A DNA stretch of 64,000 bases from Pseudoxanthomonas kaohsiungensis. GTDB lineage: Bacteria; Pseudomonadota; Gammaproteobacteria; Xanthomonadales; Xanthomonadaceae. The notes under the pieces were generated by a model. The model made no database searches, was not told the DNA's origin, and saw only the letters and a list, made by a program, of their open reading frames with translations. Each line of letters begins with the position of its first letter. The stretch's first letter is position 1. The position numbers were made by a program, and so were the translations under genes. The stretch lies in contig NZ_PDWO01000006.1 of NCBI RefSeq assembly GCF_010211765.1, positions 1 to 64,000 of the forward strand. The letters run 5' to 3'. Shown here in pieces: positions 28,767 to 37,494 of this stretch.

Positions 28767-30578
28767 ATGCCGGTGCATGCGGCGGTGAGCGCGATGCTGC
28801 CGCCGTCGCAGCTGTATGCCCATGCCGTCGCCGCCTACCGGCAGGGCGACAGCCGTGCCGCGCTGGTGGTCCTGCAGCAGCTACTGCGCCAGCACCCCGG
28901 GCATGCCGACGCCTGGAACCTGGCCGGCGTGATCCACGGCACGCGGCAGGAACCGGCGCTGGCCGCCGACTGCTACCGGCGCGCCATCGCCGCCGGCGCC
29001 GGCGCCGGCGCGTGGATGAACCTCGGGCTCGCCGAGCAGCGGCGCCAGGCGCACGACGCCGCCGAAACCGCCTACCGGACCGCCTTGCGCCTGGACCCGG
29101 CGATGACCGCGGCCTGGCGCCAGCTCGGCACCCTGCTCGAGGAACAGGCGCGCCGCGAGGAGGCGCTGGCCTGCTACCGCCGGGCGTTGCGCCTGGATCC
29201 GGACGACCTGCGCTGCCTGGGCGACGCGCTGATGCTGCGACGCTACCTCGCCGACTGGGACCCGGCGGCCGTCCCGCAGCCGGAGGCGCTGCTGGCCGCC
29301 ACCGCCAGCGCGACCCGCAGCGACCTCGCGCCGCTGCTCCTGCTGGCGCTGCCGCAAGCCGACGCGCGGGCGCAGCAGGTCGCGGCAAGGACATTCGCGG
29401 CCACCCAGTGGCACGCGCTCCTCGCGGCCATGCCGCTGTCGGCGCCGCCCATGCCCGCCGACGGACGACGCCTGCGCATCGGCTACCTGTCCTCGGACTT
29501 CCGCGAGCATGCGGTGTCGTTCCTGGCCCTGGACGCGATCGCCGCCCACGACCGCGACCGCTGCGAAGTGGTGCTCTATGCGCATGGTCCACCTGCGGAG
29601 GATGCGTGGCGCGGCAAGGCGCGCGCGGCCGCGGACCGGTTCGTGGAGCTGCAAGGCGACGATGTCCTCGCCGCACAGGCCATCGCCGGTGACCGCCTGG
29701 ACGTGCTGGTCGACCTCAACGGATACACCGCCCACTCACGGATGGGCATCGTCGCCCGCCGCCCGGCGCCGGTGATCGCGTCCTGGCTGGGCTACATCGG
29801 CACCCTCGGCGACCGCCGGCTCGTCGACTATGTCATCGGCGATGCGGTGGCCGTCCCGGCCTCGCTGTCGGAGTTCTTCAGCGAAGCGGTGGCCAGGTTG
29901 CCGCTCTGCTTCCAGCCCAACGGCGGGCCGGAGCCGGTGCCGGCGACGACCCGCGAGCGCGAAGGGCTGCCGCCCGGTGCGATGGTCTTCTGCAGCTTCA
30001 ACCAGGCCTACAAGCTGCATCCGGCGCTCTGGGACGACTGGTGCTCGATCCTGGCCGGCGTGCCCGGCAGCGTGCTCTGGCTGGCGCCGCCGCGCGACGA
30101 CATCGCCCGCGGGAACCTGCGTCGCGAAGCACAGGCGCGCGGCGTATCCGCGGACCGCATCCTGTTCGCGCCGCAGGTCCCGAGGCCGCAACACCTGTCG
30201 CGGTTGGCGCTGGCCGACCTGGCGCTCGATACCTGGCCCTACAACTCGGGCACCACCGCCAGCGATGCGCTACGCATGGGCGTGCCATTGCTGACCTTCC
30301 CCGGGACCACCTTCGCCGGGCGCATGGCGACCAGCCTGCTGACGGCACTGGACCTGCAGGAATGCATCGCCACCGACCGCCAGGCGCTGGTCCGCGAGGC
30401 GATACGCCTGGGCAACGATGCGGCCGCGCGCGCAGCGCTGCGCGAGCGCCTGCACGGCAAGCTGCCGGGTGCGCGCCTGTTCGATCCGGCGGCGATGGCC
30501 GCCGACCTGGAGCGCCTGTTCCGGGCGATGCATGCCAACGCACTCACAGGTCGCCACGAGGACATCGATCTCGCCTGA
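28767..30578 (+). CDS. TPR-containing O-GlcNAc-transferase-like glycosyltransferase (GT41)
   Basis: This 603-residue protein resembles the Xanthomonas campestris O-GlcNAc transferase homologue. Three to four tetratricopeptide repeats lie at about residues 17-160 (HADAWNLAGVIHGTRQEPAL, AWMNLGLAEQRRQAHDAAET, AWRQLGTLLEEQARREEAL). The two GT41 halves follow: LRIGYLSSDFREHAVSFL with the catalytic-base His, then DLNGYTAHSRMGI, FCSFNQAYKLHPALWDDW, LALDTWPYNSGTTASDAL and FPGTTFAGRMATSLL. It would transfer a sugar from UDP-GlcNAc or a related donor to protein; bacterial targets are mostly unknown. It converges on the hexosaminidase of the GlcNAc regulon. Later in-frame starts at 28785 and 28794 are possible. 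Confidence 0.9.
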   Translation: MPVHAAVSAMLPPSQLYAHAVAAYRQGDSRAALVVLQQLLRQHPGHADAWNLAGVIHGTRQEPALAADCYRRAIAAGAGAGAWMNLGLAEQRRQAHDAAETAYRTALRLDPAMTAAWRQLGTLLEEQARREEALACYRRALRLDPDDLRCLGDALMLRRYLADWDPAAVPQPEALLAATASATRSDLAPLLLLALPQADARAQQVAARTFAATQWHALLAAMPLSAPPMPADGRRLRIGYLSSDFREHAVSFLALDAIAAHDRDRCEVVLYAHGPPAEDAWRGKARAAADRFVELQGDDVLAAQAIAGDRLDVLVDLNGYTAHSRMGIVARRPAPVIASWLGYIGTLGDRRLVDYVIGDAVAVPASLSEFFSEAVARLPLCFQPNGGPEPVPATTREREGLPPGAMVFCSFNQAYKLHPALWDDWCSILAGVPGSVLWLAPPRDDIARGNLRREAQARGVSADRILFAPQVPRPQHLSRLALADLALDTWPYNSGTTASDALRMGVPLLTFPGTTFAGRMATSLLTALDLQECIATDRQALVREAIRLGNDAAARAALRERLHGKLPGARLFDPAAMAADLERLFRAMHANALTGRHEDIDLA

Positions 30579-30606
30579 AGGGGCCTGGCGGCTGGCGGTG
30601 GCAAAG

Positions 30607-30633
30607 ACGCATGGCGGATGGCCCGCCATGCGT
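30607..30633. terminator. Hairpin between convergent GT41 and hexosaminidase genes
   Basis: A perfect 11-bp stem (ACGCATGGCGG with CCGCCATGCGT) around a 5-nt loop lies in the 72-bp gap between convergent genes, 28 bp after one stop and 17 bp after the other. There is no T-run, but position and stability fit a bidirectional terminator. Confidence 0.6.
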
Positions 30634-30650
30634 GTCGCCCGCGGCGCCGC

Positions 30651-33017
30651 TCAGCGCAGCTGCAGCGTGGCCCGGTCCAGCACCCACATCGCCGGCCGCG
30701 TATCGCCGGTGAAACGCAGGCAGAGGTCGTGCCGGCCGGCCAGCTCCTCCGCCAGCGGGGCAACGACGTCGACGAACCCGTCCGCGCCCGGCGCGGCCGG
30801 CAGCGGCACGCTGGCGATGCGTTCGCCGCCGCAGCCGCCGGCGTGGATGTCCAGTTCGCCGTGCGCCGAGCGCGCCGGTTCGAAGCGGCGCGCCGGCTCG
30901 TCGTGGGCCAGCTGGAAGTAGTACGGGATCCGGCCGGCGCGCACCTTCACCGAGGCCACGCCCTCAAGGTCCGCGCCGTTCCACTGCCAGCATGGGTAGA
31001 AGATCGTGGTGTTGAAGATGGCGCGCTCACCATCGGCCGGGCCGTCGTCCTCCAGGCGCAGCAGCAGGCGGCCGGCATCGGGGCAGGTGGCCAGCTGCTC
31101 GTCGGTGCGGCTGAGCATCGAGGCGGCGTCGTACACGAAGGTGCGGGGCGCGGCGAGCGCCTTGCCGTCGGCGAAGGCAGCCGCACGCAGCGCAGCCGGC
31201 AGGGTCACCGGCACCGGCGCGGCGTACAGCGCCGAGGTCGCGGTCGGTTCGCTGCCGTCGTTGGTGTAGCGCACTTCGTAGCCGAGCGGATTGGCCAGGG
31301 TGACGATCGCGGTGCCGGCCTTGCGGTCGTCCTCCGCCGTCGCGTCCACCTGGAACGGCGTCTGCGCGTAGCCGATTCCCCAGCGCCGGTAGCGTTCCAG
31401 CTGCGCCGGCAGGCGCTGCACGAAGCCGGCATAGTCCTTGCGCGCCTGCGGGGTCCAGCCGGTCTCGGCCACCGCGGCCAGCCGCGGGAACACGTTGTGC
31501 TGCAGCCGCTCGAAGGTGCGGGTGTGCTCGGTCCACATGTTCGCCTGCAGGCCGAGGATGTGGTGGCGCTGGCCCTCCTCGAGCGCGGCCGGGACCGGCT
31601 CGAAGTCGTAGACCTGCTTCATCGGAATCGTCGCCGGGCGGCCCGGCGGCTCGTCGGGCGAGGAGGTCTGCAGGTAGTCCAGGTACAGGTCGCTGGAAGG
31701 CGACATCACCACGTCATGGCCTTCGCGCGCGGCCTTGAGCCCGCCTTCGATGCCACGCCAGGACATCACCGTGGCCTCCGGCGGCATCGGGCCTTCGAGG
31801 ATCTCGTCCCAGCCCACCAGGCGCTTGCCGTGCGCGGCCAGGAACTTCTCCAGACGGGCGACGATGTGGCTCTGCATCTCCATCTCGGTCTTCGCGCCGA
31901 CTTCGCGCATGCGCTCCTGCACGCGCGGCGAGGCTTCCCATTGGTCCTTGACCGCCTCGTCGCCGCCGACGTGGAAGTAGGTGCCCGGGAACAGCGGGAT
32001 CAGTTCGCCGATCACGTCCTCGAGGAAGGCGATCGTGCTCTCCTCGGTGTTGAACAGGTTCGGGAACACGCCCCATTCGCTGGACGGCACCAGCTTGCGG
32101 TCGGTGGAGCCCAGCTCGGGGTAGGCCGCGATCGCGGCGGTGGCGTGGCCGGGCTGGTTGATCTCCGGGACGACCGTGATGTGCCGCGCCGCGGCGTAGG
32201 CGACGATCTCGCGGACCTGGTCCTGGGTATAGAAGCCGCAGTACTGGCGCGGCTCGCCGGTGGACGGCTCGATGCCGCCGTCGCCCGCGGGAACGCGGCA
32301 GCCGCCGACTTCGGTGAGCTTGGGATACCGCTTGATCTCCACGCGCCAGCCCTGGTCGTCGGTCAGGTGCCAGTGCAGGGTGTTGAGCTTGTGCAGCGCC
32401 ATCGCATCGATGACCTGCTTGACCTGGTCCACGCTCCAGAAGTGGCGCGACGGATCCATCATGAAGCCGCGCCAGCCGAAGCGCGGCGCATCCTCGATGC
32501 GCACCGCCGGCAGCGTGACCGCGCCTGCGTCGTCGGCTGCGGCCAGCTGCAGCAGGGTCATCGCGCCGTAGAACAGGCCGGCGGCATCGCCGGCACTGAC
32601 GGTCACGCCTTCAGGGGCGACTTCCAGGAGATAGGATTCCGCACCCGCGCCAGCGCGGGCCGGGTCGATCGCGAAGCGGATCGCGCCGGCGACACCGGTG
32701 CCGTCGGCGAGCGCGGGTTCCACGGCGAAGCCCTTGGCCAACAGCGTGGCGAACTGCGTGGCGACCGTGCGTGCGCCTTCGCCTTCGGCCAGCAGGGGCG
32801 TGGCGGCGGTCAGGTCGAAGCGGCCTTCGCCGTGCTCGACGCTGGCCGGGAGCGGAATCAGCGACACGGGCGGTGCCGCCGACGCCGGGGCCGGCGACGC
32901 ATCGGCCTGCTGCGGTGCGGCGGCGGTGTCGTGCCGGCCCTGGCAGGCGGCCAGCACGACGGCGATGCCCGCGGCGCACAGCAGGCGCGCGGGACGGGAA
33001 AGGCTGGATCGGTTCAT
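30651..33017 (-). CDS. Beta-N-acetylhexosaminidase lipoprotein (GH20)
   Basis: This 788-residue lipoprotein has a signal peptide with lipobox VLAAC (Cys25). The GH20 chitobiase-like N-terminal domain is followed by the catalytic barrel (FGWRGFMMDPSRHFWSV, LHKLNTLHWHLTDDQGWR, VPEINQPGHATAAI). The catalytic Asp-Glu pair lies in FHVGGDEAV (Asp353, Glu354). C-terminal beta domains follow, the first resembling Fn3/chitobiase C-terminal modules. It would release terminal GlcNAc from chitin or peptidoglycan oligomers at the outer membrane or in the periplasm. The ATG at 33017 has GGGAG at good distance; the GTG at 33023 does not. It sits beside the TonB receptor in the GlcNAc regulon. Confidence 0.94.
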   Translation of the reverse strand: MNRSSLSRPARLLCAAGIAVVLAACQGRHDTAAAPQQADASPAPASAAPPVSLIPLPASVEHGEGRFDLTAATPLLAEGEGARTVATQFATLLAKGFAVEPALADGTGVAGAIRFAIDPARAGAGAESYLLEVAPEGVTVSAGDAAGLFYGAMTLLQLAAADDAGAVTLPAVRIEDAPRFGWRGFMMDPSRHFWSVDQVKQVIDAMALHKLNTLHWHLTDDQGWRVEIKRYPKLTEVGGCRVPAGDGGIEPSTGEPRQYCGFYTQDQVREIVAYAAARHITVVPEINQPGHATAAIAAYPELGSTDRKLVPSSEWGVFPNLFNTEESTIAFLEDVIGELIPLFPGTYFHVGGDEAVKDQWEASPRVQERMREVGAKTEMEMQSHIVARLEKFLAAHGKRLVGWDEILEGPMPPEATVMSWRGIEGGLKAAREGHDVVMSPSSDLYLDYLQTSSPDEPPGRPATIPMKQVYDFEPVPAALEEGQRHHILGLQANMWTEHTRTFERLQHNVFPRLAAVAETGWTPQARKDYAGFVQRLPAQLERYRRWGIGYAQTPFQVDATAEDDRKAGTAIVTLANPLGYEVRYTNDGSEPTATSALYAAPVPVTLPAALRAAAFADGKALAAPRTFVYDAASMLSRTDEQLATCPDAGRLLLRLEDDGPADGERAIFNTTIFYPCWQWNGADLEGVASVKVRAGRIPYYFQLAHDEPARRFEPARSAHGELDIHAGGCGGERIASVPLPAAPGADGFVDVVAPLAEELAGRHDLCLRFTGDTRPAMWVLDRATLQLR

Positions 33018-33061
33018 CGTCACTCCCTCTGGTGCGGTGATGCGTTGCCTTGCATGCCTTC

Positions 33062-33095
33062 AAAAACGGAACGGGCCCGGATTTCTCCAGGCCCG
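33062..33095 (-). terminator. Intrinsic terminator after the TonB receptor gene
   Basis: On the minus strand a 6-bp CGGGCC/GGCCCG stem with a 12-nt loop is followed by TTCCGTTTTTG. It lies 42 bp past the receptor stop and before the hexosaminidase, so the latter probably has its own promoter or depends on read-through. Confidence 0.6.
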
Positions 33096-33136
33096 CCCCG
33101 CAACGGACAGCCTGCGCTGCCGTCATGTGCTACCGG

Positions 33137-35944
33137 TCAGAACTGCACGCGCAGGGTCGCCATGTAGCGGCGGCCGGTGCGGTAGTCGCCGCGGACCAGC
33201 TTCTCGGTGTTGGCGATGCCTTCGACTTCCGCGTACGTGTAGTAGTTGGTGTCGAGCAGGTTCATGCCGTCCAGGCTCACGCTCAGGAACTCGTTGATCC
33301 TGTAGGTGATGTTGGCGTCCAGCGAGTCGTAGTCGTCGGTGACCAGGAAGTTGCCGCGGTCGACCTGGGTGTAGTACTTCGAGCGCCAGGAGTAGGTCAC
33401 GCGCGCGCTCCAGTCGTCGTTCTCGAAGAACGGGCTGACGTTGACCTGGTTCTTCGAGTTGTACGGCAGCGGATCGCCGTTGTCGGCCTCGGCGTCGGCG
33501 TAGGTGTAGTTGGCCAGCAGGCCGAAGCCGGCGCCGAAGGTCTGCTGGAACGCGGCCGAGAAGCCCTGGATGCTGGCGTTGCCGGCGTTGTTCGGGCGCG
33601 AGACGTCATAGACCGTATCGCGGCCCTGGTTCTGGTTGAAGTGCGTTTCCTCCTGGGTGGTGACCAGGATGTAGTCGGATACGTCCTTGTAGAACAGGGT
33701 GCCGGCCAGGATCGAGTTCTCGGCGAAGTACCACTCGGCCGAGAAGTCCCAGTTGGTGGAGCGGTACGGATCGAGTTCCGGGTTGCCGCCGCCGCCGGTC
33801 AGGGTCTGGTCGCCCAGCCACAGGTAGCTCGACATGTCGCCGTAGTTCGGACGCGCCATCACCTGCGCCGCGGAGAAGCGCAGCACCACGTCGTCGGTGG
33901 CGTCGAACGCCACGTTCACGTTGGGCAGGATGTTGTCGTAGTCCTTCTTGACGCTGGTCGGCTCGTAGGCGGTGGCCGGGCAGGGGCTCACGTTGACGGT
34001 GCAGGCCCAGCCCATGCTGTTCGATTCGGTCTGCACGTAGCGCACGCCGAAGTTGCCGCGCACGCGATCCCAGCTGAAGTCGCCCTGCACGTAGAACGCG
34101 TTGATGTCCTCGGTCACCGTCCAGGTGTTGGCGGCGAACGACGGGTCGTTGAACGTGCTCGGCTCCGGCATGGTCTGCCAGGGGGCCAGCCAGTCGCCGC
34201 TGAGGATCCAGTCGGCCAGCGCCCAGCCGTCGATGGTGAAGCGTTCGGACAGGTCGCCGGTGTTCGGGAAGCCGCTCAGGTAGTTGCCCGGCAGCGGACG
34301 CGGGCTGAACTGCGAAGCCAGTGCGTTGCCGTAGCCGGCGACGGTGGCCAGCGAAACGCCGCCCATCTCCTGGCCGGTCTCGTGCTCGCGGCGCTTGGCG
34401 CCGAAGCGGACCTGGTAGACCGGCGAATCGAGGCGGATGCCGAAGTCGACCTGGGCGTACTTCTCCTCGTCGCGGGTCGGCTTGAACACGATGTTGCCGC
34501 CCCAGCCGGGGTTCCAGGTGGCCGCGCTGCCCGGATCGGAGCCCCAGCCGCCATCGATCTGGAAGGCATCGGGGTTCAGGAACGGATTGGCGCCGTGGAA
34601 GGTCAGGCTGCGGTCGCCGCTGATGTCGTAGCTGTAGTCGGACCAGTTCAGGAACTCGCCGTACACCTGGCGGCCGGTGCCGCCGGTGGCCTTCGAGGTG
34701 CCCAGGTGGGTCGAGGCGAACCAGCGCTCGTCGTTCCAGGTCGCCTTGAGGTCGTACGAGTCGGTGTCGATGGTGGACTGGCGGTTGATCAGGTCGTACA
34801 CCACCAGCGCATTGTCGAAGGTGGCCTTGGTGATCACGCCGCCGTCGACGGTCAGGTCGGTCAGCTTCATCAGGCCGTTCCAGGCGTTGCCCGGGAAGGC
34901 GAACATGGAGTGGCTCATGTTGTCGAAGTCGGCCTTGACGTCGAGCATGTTGAACTCGATGTCCAGCTGGTCGACAGGCTTGAACTGCAGGGCGACCGAG
35001 ATCGTGTCGCGGTTGCGCTGCTGCTCGAAGTAATGCGCGCTGACGGAGTTGGGGCCGACCGCGTCGAGGTTGTCGAGCAGGGTGTCCTGGCAGGTGCCGA
35101 CGCACGCGGCCGGCAGGGTCGGCTGCACGCCATTGACCGGCGCCTGCGACCAGTCCGGCGGCAGGTTGAACACCGAGCCGCCGCCGCCCTGGCCATAGGC
35201 GTAATCGCGGCCGGTCACGGTGCCGTAGGACTCGATGCCGTCGCGGCGGATGCTCTCCTGCGCGCGCTGCGCCGAGACGATCACGCCGAAGTTGTCGGCG
35301 TCGTTCTTCCAGCCCAGCAGGACCGAGGCCTGCGGATCGCCGGTGCCGATGCGGTCGTTGTAGAGGTAGCCGATCTGGCCGGAGATGGTGGTCTTCTCCA
35401 GGTCCAGCGGCTTGCGGGTGATGATGTTGACGGTACCGCCGATCGAACCCTCGTCGACGTGCGCTTCGGGGGACTTGTAGACGTCGACGCGGCCGACGAT
35501 CTGCGGCGCGAGCAACGAATAGTTGAAGGTGCGGCCCGGCTGGTCGGTGATGAACCAGTCGGCGGAGGCCACGGTCTGGCCGTTGAGCAGGGTGCGGTTG
35601 AGCGCCGGGTCGGTGCCCAGGATCGAGACCTTCTCGCCCTGTCCGAACGCCTTGTCGATGGTGACGCCCGGGATGATCGTGATCGCCTCGGCCACGTTGG
35701 TGGCCGGGAACTTGCCCACGTCCTCGGCGGTGACGACGTCGACGATGTTGTCGGCGTCGCGCTTGGCGTCGAGGGCCTGCTTGAGGCTGCCGCGGATGCC
35801 GACGACGGTGACCGTGTCGAGTTCGGTGGCGGTGGCCTGTTCGGCGGCGGGGGCGGCCGGTGCGGCTTCCTGCGCCTGCACCTGCACGGCGAAGCCCAGG
35901 CAGGTGACGATGGCGGCGGAAAGAACGGACTTGCGGTGTTTCAT
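33137..35944 (-). CDS. TonB-dependent receptor of the GlcNAc regulon
   Basis: This 935-residue outer-membrane transporter has a signal peptide ending near VQVQAQ (about residue 24) and no STN signalling domain. A TonB-box region (ELDTVTVVGIRGSL) and a plug domain follow (VVDVVTAEDVGKFPATN in pattern, INDEX-type SIGGTVNIITRKP), then a 22-strand barrel ending YMATLRVQF with the terminal Phe used for outer-membrane insertion. It belongs to the large Xanthomonas/Caulobacter-type family (TIGR01782-like) linked to polysaccharide use. Its neighbours point to chitin or GlcNAc oligomers as substrate (inferred). The ATG at 35944 has a strong GGGAGAG site. Confidence 0.94.
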   Translation of the reverse strand: MKHRKSVLSAAIVTCLGFAVQVQAQEAAPAAPAAEQATATELDTVTVVGIRGSLKQALDAKRDADNIVDVVTAEDVGKFPATNVAEAITIIPGVTIDKAFGQGEKVSILGTDPALNRTLLNGQTVASADWFITDQPGRTFNYSLLAPQIVGRVDVYKSPEAHVDEGSIGGTVNIITRKPLDLEKTTISGQIGYLYNDRIGTGDPQASVLLGWKNDADNFGVIVSAQRAQESIRRDGIESYGTVTGRDYAYGQGGGGSVFNLPPDWSQAPVNGVQPTLPAACVGTCQDTLLDNLDAVGPNSVSAHYFEQQRNRDTISVALQFKPVDQLDIEFNMLDVKADFDNMSHSMFAFPGNAWNGLMKLTDLTVDGGVITKATFDNALVVYDLINRQSTIDTDSYDLKATWNDERWFASTHLGTSKATGGTGRQVYGEFLNWSDYSYDISGDRSLTFHGANPFLNPDAFQIDGGWGSDPGSAATWNPGWGGNIVFKPTRDEEKYAQVDFGIRLDSPVYQVRFGAKRREHETGQEMGGVSLATVAGYGNALASQFSPRPLPGNYLSGFPNTGDLSERFTIDGWALADWILSGDWLAPWQTMPEPSTFNDPSFAANTWTVTEDINAFYVQGDFSWDRVRGNFGVRYVQTESNSMGWACTVNVSPCPATAYEPTSVKKDYDNILPNVNVAFDATDDVVLRFSAAQVMARPNYGDMSSYLWLGDQTLTGGGGNPELDPYRSTNWDFSAEWYFAENSILAGTLFYKDVSDYILVTTQEETHFNQNQGRDTVYDVSRPNNAGNASIQGFSAAFQQTFGAGFGLLANYTYADAEADNGDPLPYNSKNQVNVSPFFENDDWSARVTYSWRSKYYTQVDRGNFLVTDDYDSLDANITYRINEFLSVSLDGMNLLDTNYYTYAEVEGIANTEKLVRGDYRTGRRYMATLRVQF

Positions 35945-35974
35945 GATGTCTCTCCCATCATTGTTTTGAGTTCC

Positions 35975-35993
35975 GCCGGGGACCGCCCCCGGC
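35975..35993. other. Small perfect hairpin in the TonB-receptor leader
   Basis: A 7-bp GCCGGGG/CCCCGGC stem with loop ACCGC lies 31 bp upstream of the receptor start and 90 bp past the glucokinase stop. It could end the kinase transcript or stabilise the receptor leader; no T-run marks it as a terminator. The rest of the 138-bp gap shows no operator like those upstream of the kinase. Confidence 0.35.
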
Positions 35994-36082
35994 GACGACT
36001 GCTGCATGTGCCACGGCGTGGAGCGTTCCGTACGCACTAACCTCGCTTCCCACGAAACTGGCTCTTGCCGACGCCGTGTTGC

Positions 36083-37093
36083 TCACTTCTCCGAAAAACC
36101 CGACCCCTGGTACCAGCTGGCGGCGCCGATCACGCCCAGCTGGCCGTGTTCGACCAGCCGCACCGAGACCCGCTCGAGCGCCTCGCGCATCGGCCCCTTG
36201 TTGAGGAAGCGGGCGACGAAGTCGCTGCGGACCAGGAACTCGCGGATGTGCGGCAGGATCCCGCCGGCGAGGTAGACGCCCTGGACGCCGTACAGCAGCG
36301 CCATGTCGCCGACCGTGCTGCCGAGCAGGCCGCAGAACACTTCCAGGCTCTGGCGGGCCAGCGCATCGCTGCCGTCGAGCGCGGCGGCGGTGATCTCGCC
36401 GGGCCGGGCGAACACCGGGGCTTCGCCGCGCAGTGCGCACAGCGCCGAATAGAGGTTCATCAGGCCCGGGCCGGACAGGGCGTGCTCGACCGAGACGTGG
36501 CTGCGCTGGCCCAGCATCTGCCGCAGCAGCGCCATCTCGAGTTCGGTGCCCACTGCCAGCGCCGCCTGCCCGGCCTCGGTGGCCAGCACCACCGGGCCGT
36601 TGGCGGTCGGGATCCACACCGCCGCGCCCAGGCCGGTGCCGGGGCCCAGCACCAGGATGGGGCCGGGGGCGATGCGTGCGGGCCCGGCCAGCTGCAGCAC
36701 TTCGCTGGCGCCCAGATGGGCGACGGCGTGGGCCACGGCTTCGAAGTCGTTGACCAGGTGCACCGCATCCAGGCCGAGGCTGTCGCGGATCTCGGCCGGC
36801 GACAGGCGCCAGGGCAGGTTGGCGGTGATGACGGTGCCGTCGGCCAGCGGATAGCCGGCGCTGGCGATCACCGCCACGCGCACCGGCGTCTTGCCGGGCA
36901 GGCTGGCGATGAACTCGCGGACGATGTCGGCCAGGCTGGCGTAATCCGCGCAGCGGAACTTGCTGTAGGCCAGCACCTGCAGGGGCGAGCCGGCCTGGAC
37001 CAGGCCGATGCGGACATGGGTACCGCCGACGTCGGCGGCCACGAACGGCTGCGACAGTCCCGGCAGAAGTGTGGCGTTTGCGGCTGCTGACAC
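36083..37093 (-). CDS. Glucokinase-family sugar kinase of the GlcNAc regulon
   Basis: This 336-residue protein belongs to the proteobacterial Glk family (Pfam Glucokinase), not to the ROK NagK or BadF types. The N-terminal phosphate loop is FVAADVGGTHVRIGLV, NDFEAVAHAV carries the catalytic Asp, LVLGPGTGLG is the second phosphate motif and EAGQAAL the sugar-contact Glu. In this locus it probably phosphorylates GlcNAc, glucosamine or glucose before NagA and NagB-II act. It diverges from nagP across a 400-bp control region holding LacI-type operators. The substrate needs biochemical proof. Confidence 0.85.
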   Translation of the reverse strand: MSAAANATLLPGLSQPFVAADVGGTHVRIGLVQAGSPLQVLAYSKFRCADYASLADIVREFIASLPGKTPVRVAVIASAGYPLADGTVITANLPWRLSPAEIRDSLGLDAVHLVNDFEAVAHAVAHLGASEVLQLAGPARIAPGPILVLGPGTGLGAAVWIPTANGPVVLATEAGQAALAVGTELEMALLRQMLGQRSHVSVEHALSGPGLMNLYSALCALRGEAPVFARPGEITAAALDGSDALARQSLEVFCGLLGSTVGDMALLYGVQGVYLAGGILPHIREFLVRSDFVARFLNKGPMREALERVSVRLVEHGQLGVIGAASWYQGSGFSEK

Positions 37094-37169
37094 GCGGATT
37101 CCCCGTAGCTGGCGTGCGCTGGTTTCCCCTGACCGGCGGCACGGATTGCGACGGAGTGTGGAAGTGGTC

Positions 37170-37183
37170 TGACAACGATGTCA
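37170..37183. promoter_or_regulatory. LacI-type operator candidate upstream of the kinase gene
   Basis: TGACAACGATGTCA is a near-perfect 14-bp palindrome with the central CG typical of LacI-family operators. It lies 77 bp upstream of the kinase start and shares TGACAACG with the site before nagP. The likely binder is the NagR protein encoded in this cluster. Confidence 0.6.
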
Positions 37184-37240
37184 ACACATCGTGACAAATA
37201 TCCTGCGCGTCGCCATGAGTCGCACCAAAAGCGTGTAACC

Positions 37241-37254
37241 GGCAGCGCTGTCAT
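37241..37254. promoter_or_regulatory. Weaker LacI-type operator candidate
   Basis: GGCAGCGCTGTCAT has a palindromic CAGCGCTG core and one good TGACA half (read on the minus strand). It lies between the two better sites and could allow looping or cooperative binding. This is a pattern match only. Confidence 0.4.
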
Positions 37255-37373
37255 CGATGATTCCGCACATCTATGGTGCTAAATCAACAACCTACATCGT
37301 ATTCATGTTTCTCCGGGCGGCATGATCGCTGCTGCAAAGCAACATCGATGACGCCTCCGATGGCGTGGTCCGG

Positions 37374-37404
37374 TTGACAAGGCACGCCTCGCGGCGGAAA
37401 GAAT
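37374..37404 (+). promoter_or_regulatory. Candidate nagP promoter
   Basis: A consensus TTGACA (37374-37379) is followed at 19 bp by AAGAAT (37399-37404), a mediocre -10. Transcription would begin near 37411, inside the operator at 37406-37419, a layout well suited to repression by NagR. Confidence 0.45.
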
Positions 37405-37405
37405 G

Positions 37406-37419
37406 TGACAACGTTGTTC
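37406..37419. promoter_or_regulatory. LacI-type operator candidate upstream of nagP
   Basis: TGACAACGTTGTTC contains the perfect 10-bp palindrome ACAACGTTGT with central CG. It sits 76 bp before the nagP start and overlaps the predicted transcription start. It is the best operator-like site in the window, and NagR is the obvious candidate ligand. Confidence 0.65.
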
Positions 37420-37494
37420 CCGCCTGCGCACTCCTCATCGAGTCCGGGGCAGGTCCGGGAAAAACCGTCCAATCGCCGGGGAGGCACCGCACCC

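Noticed and set aside
33050-36040. Very long plus-strand open frame (996 codons) opposite the TonB receptor
   Set aside because: It lies entirely antisense to a clear TonB receptor and reads as Val/Arg/Ala/Gly-rich sequence, as expected for the complement of GC-rich codons. No domain is recognisable.
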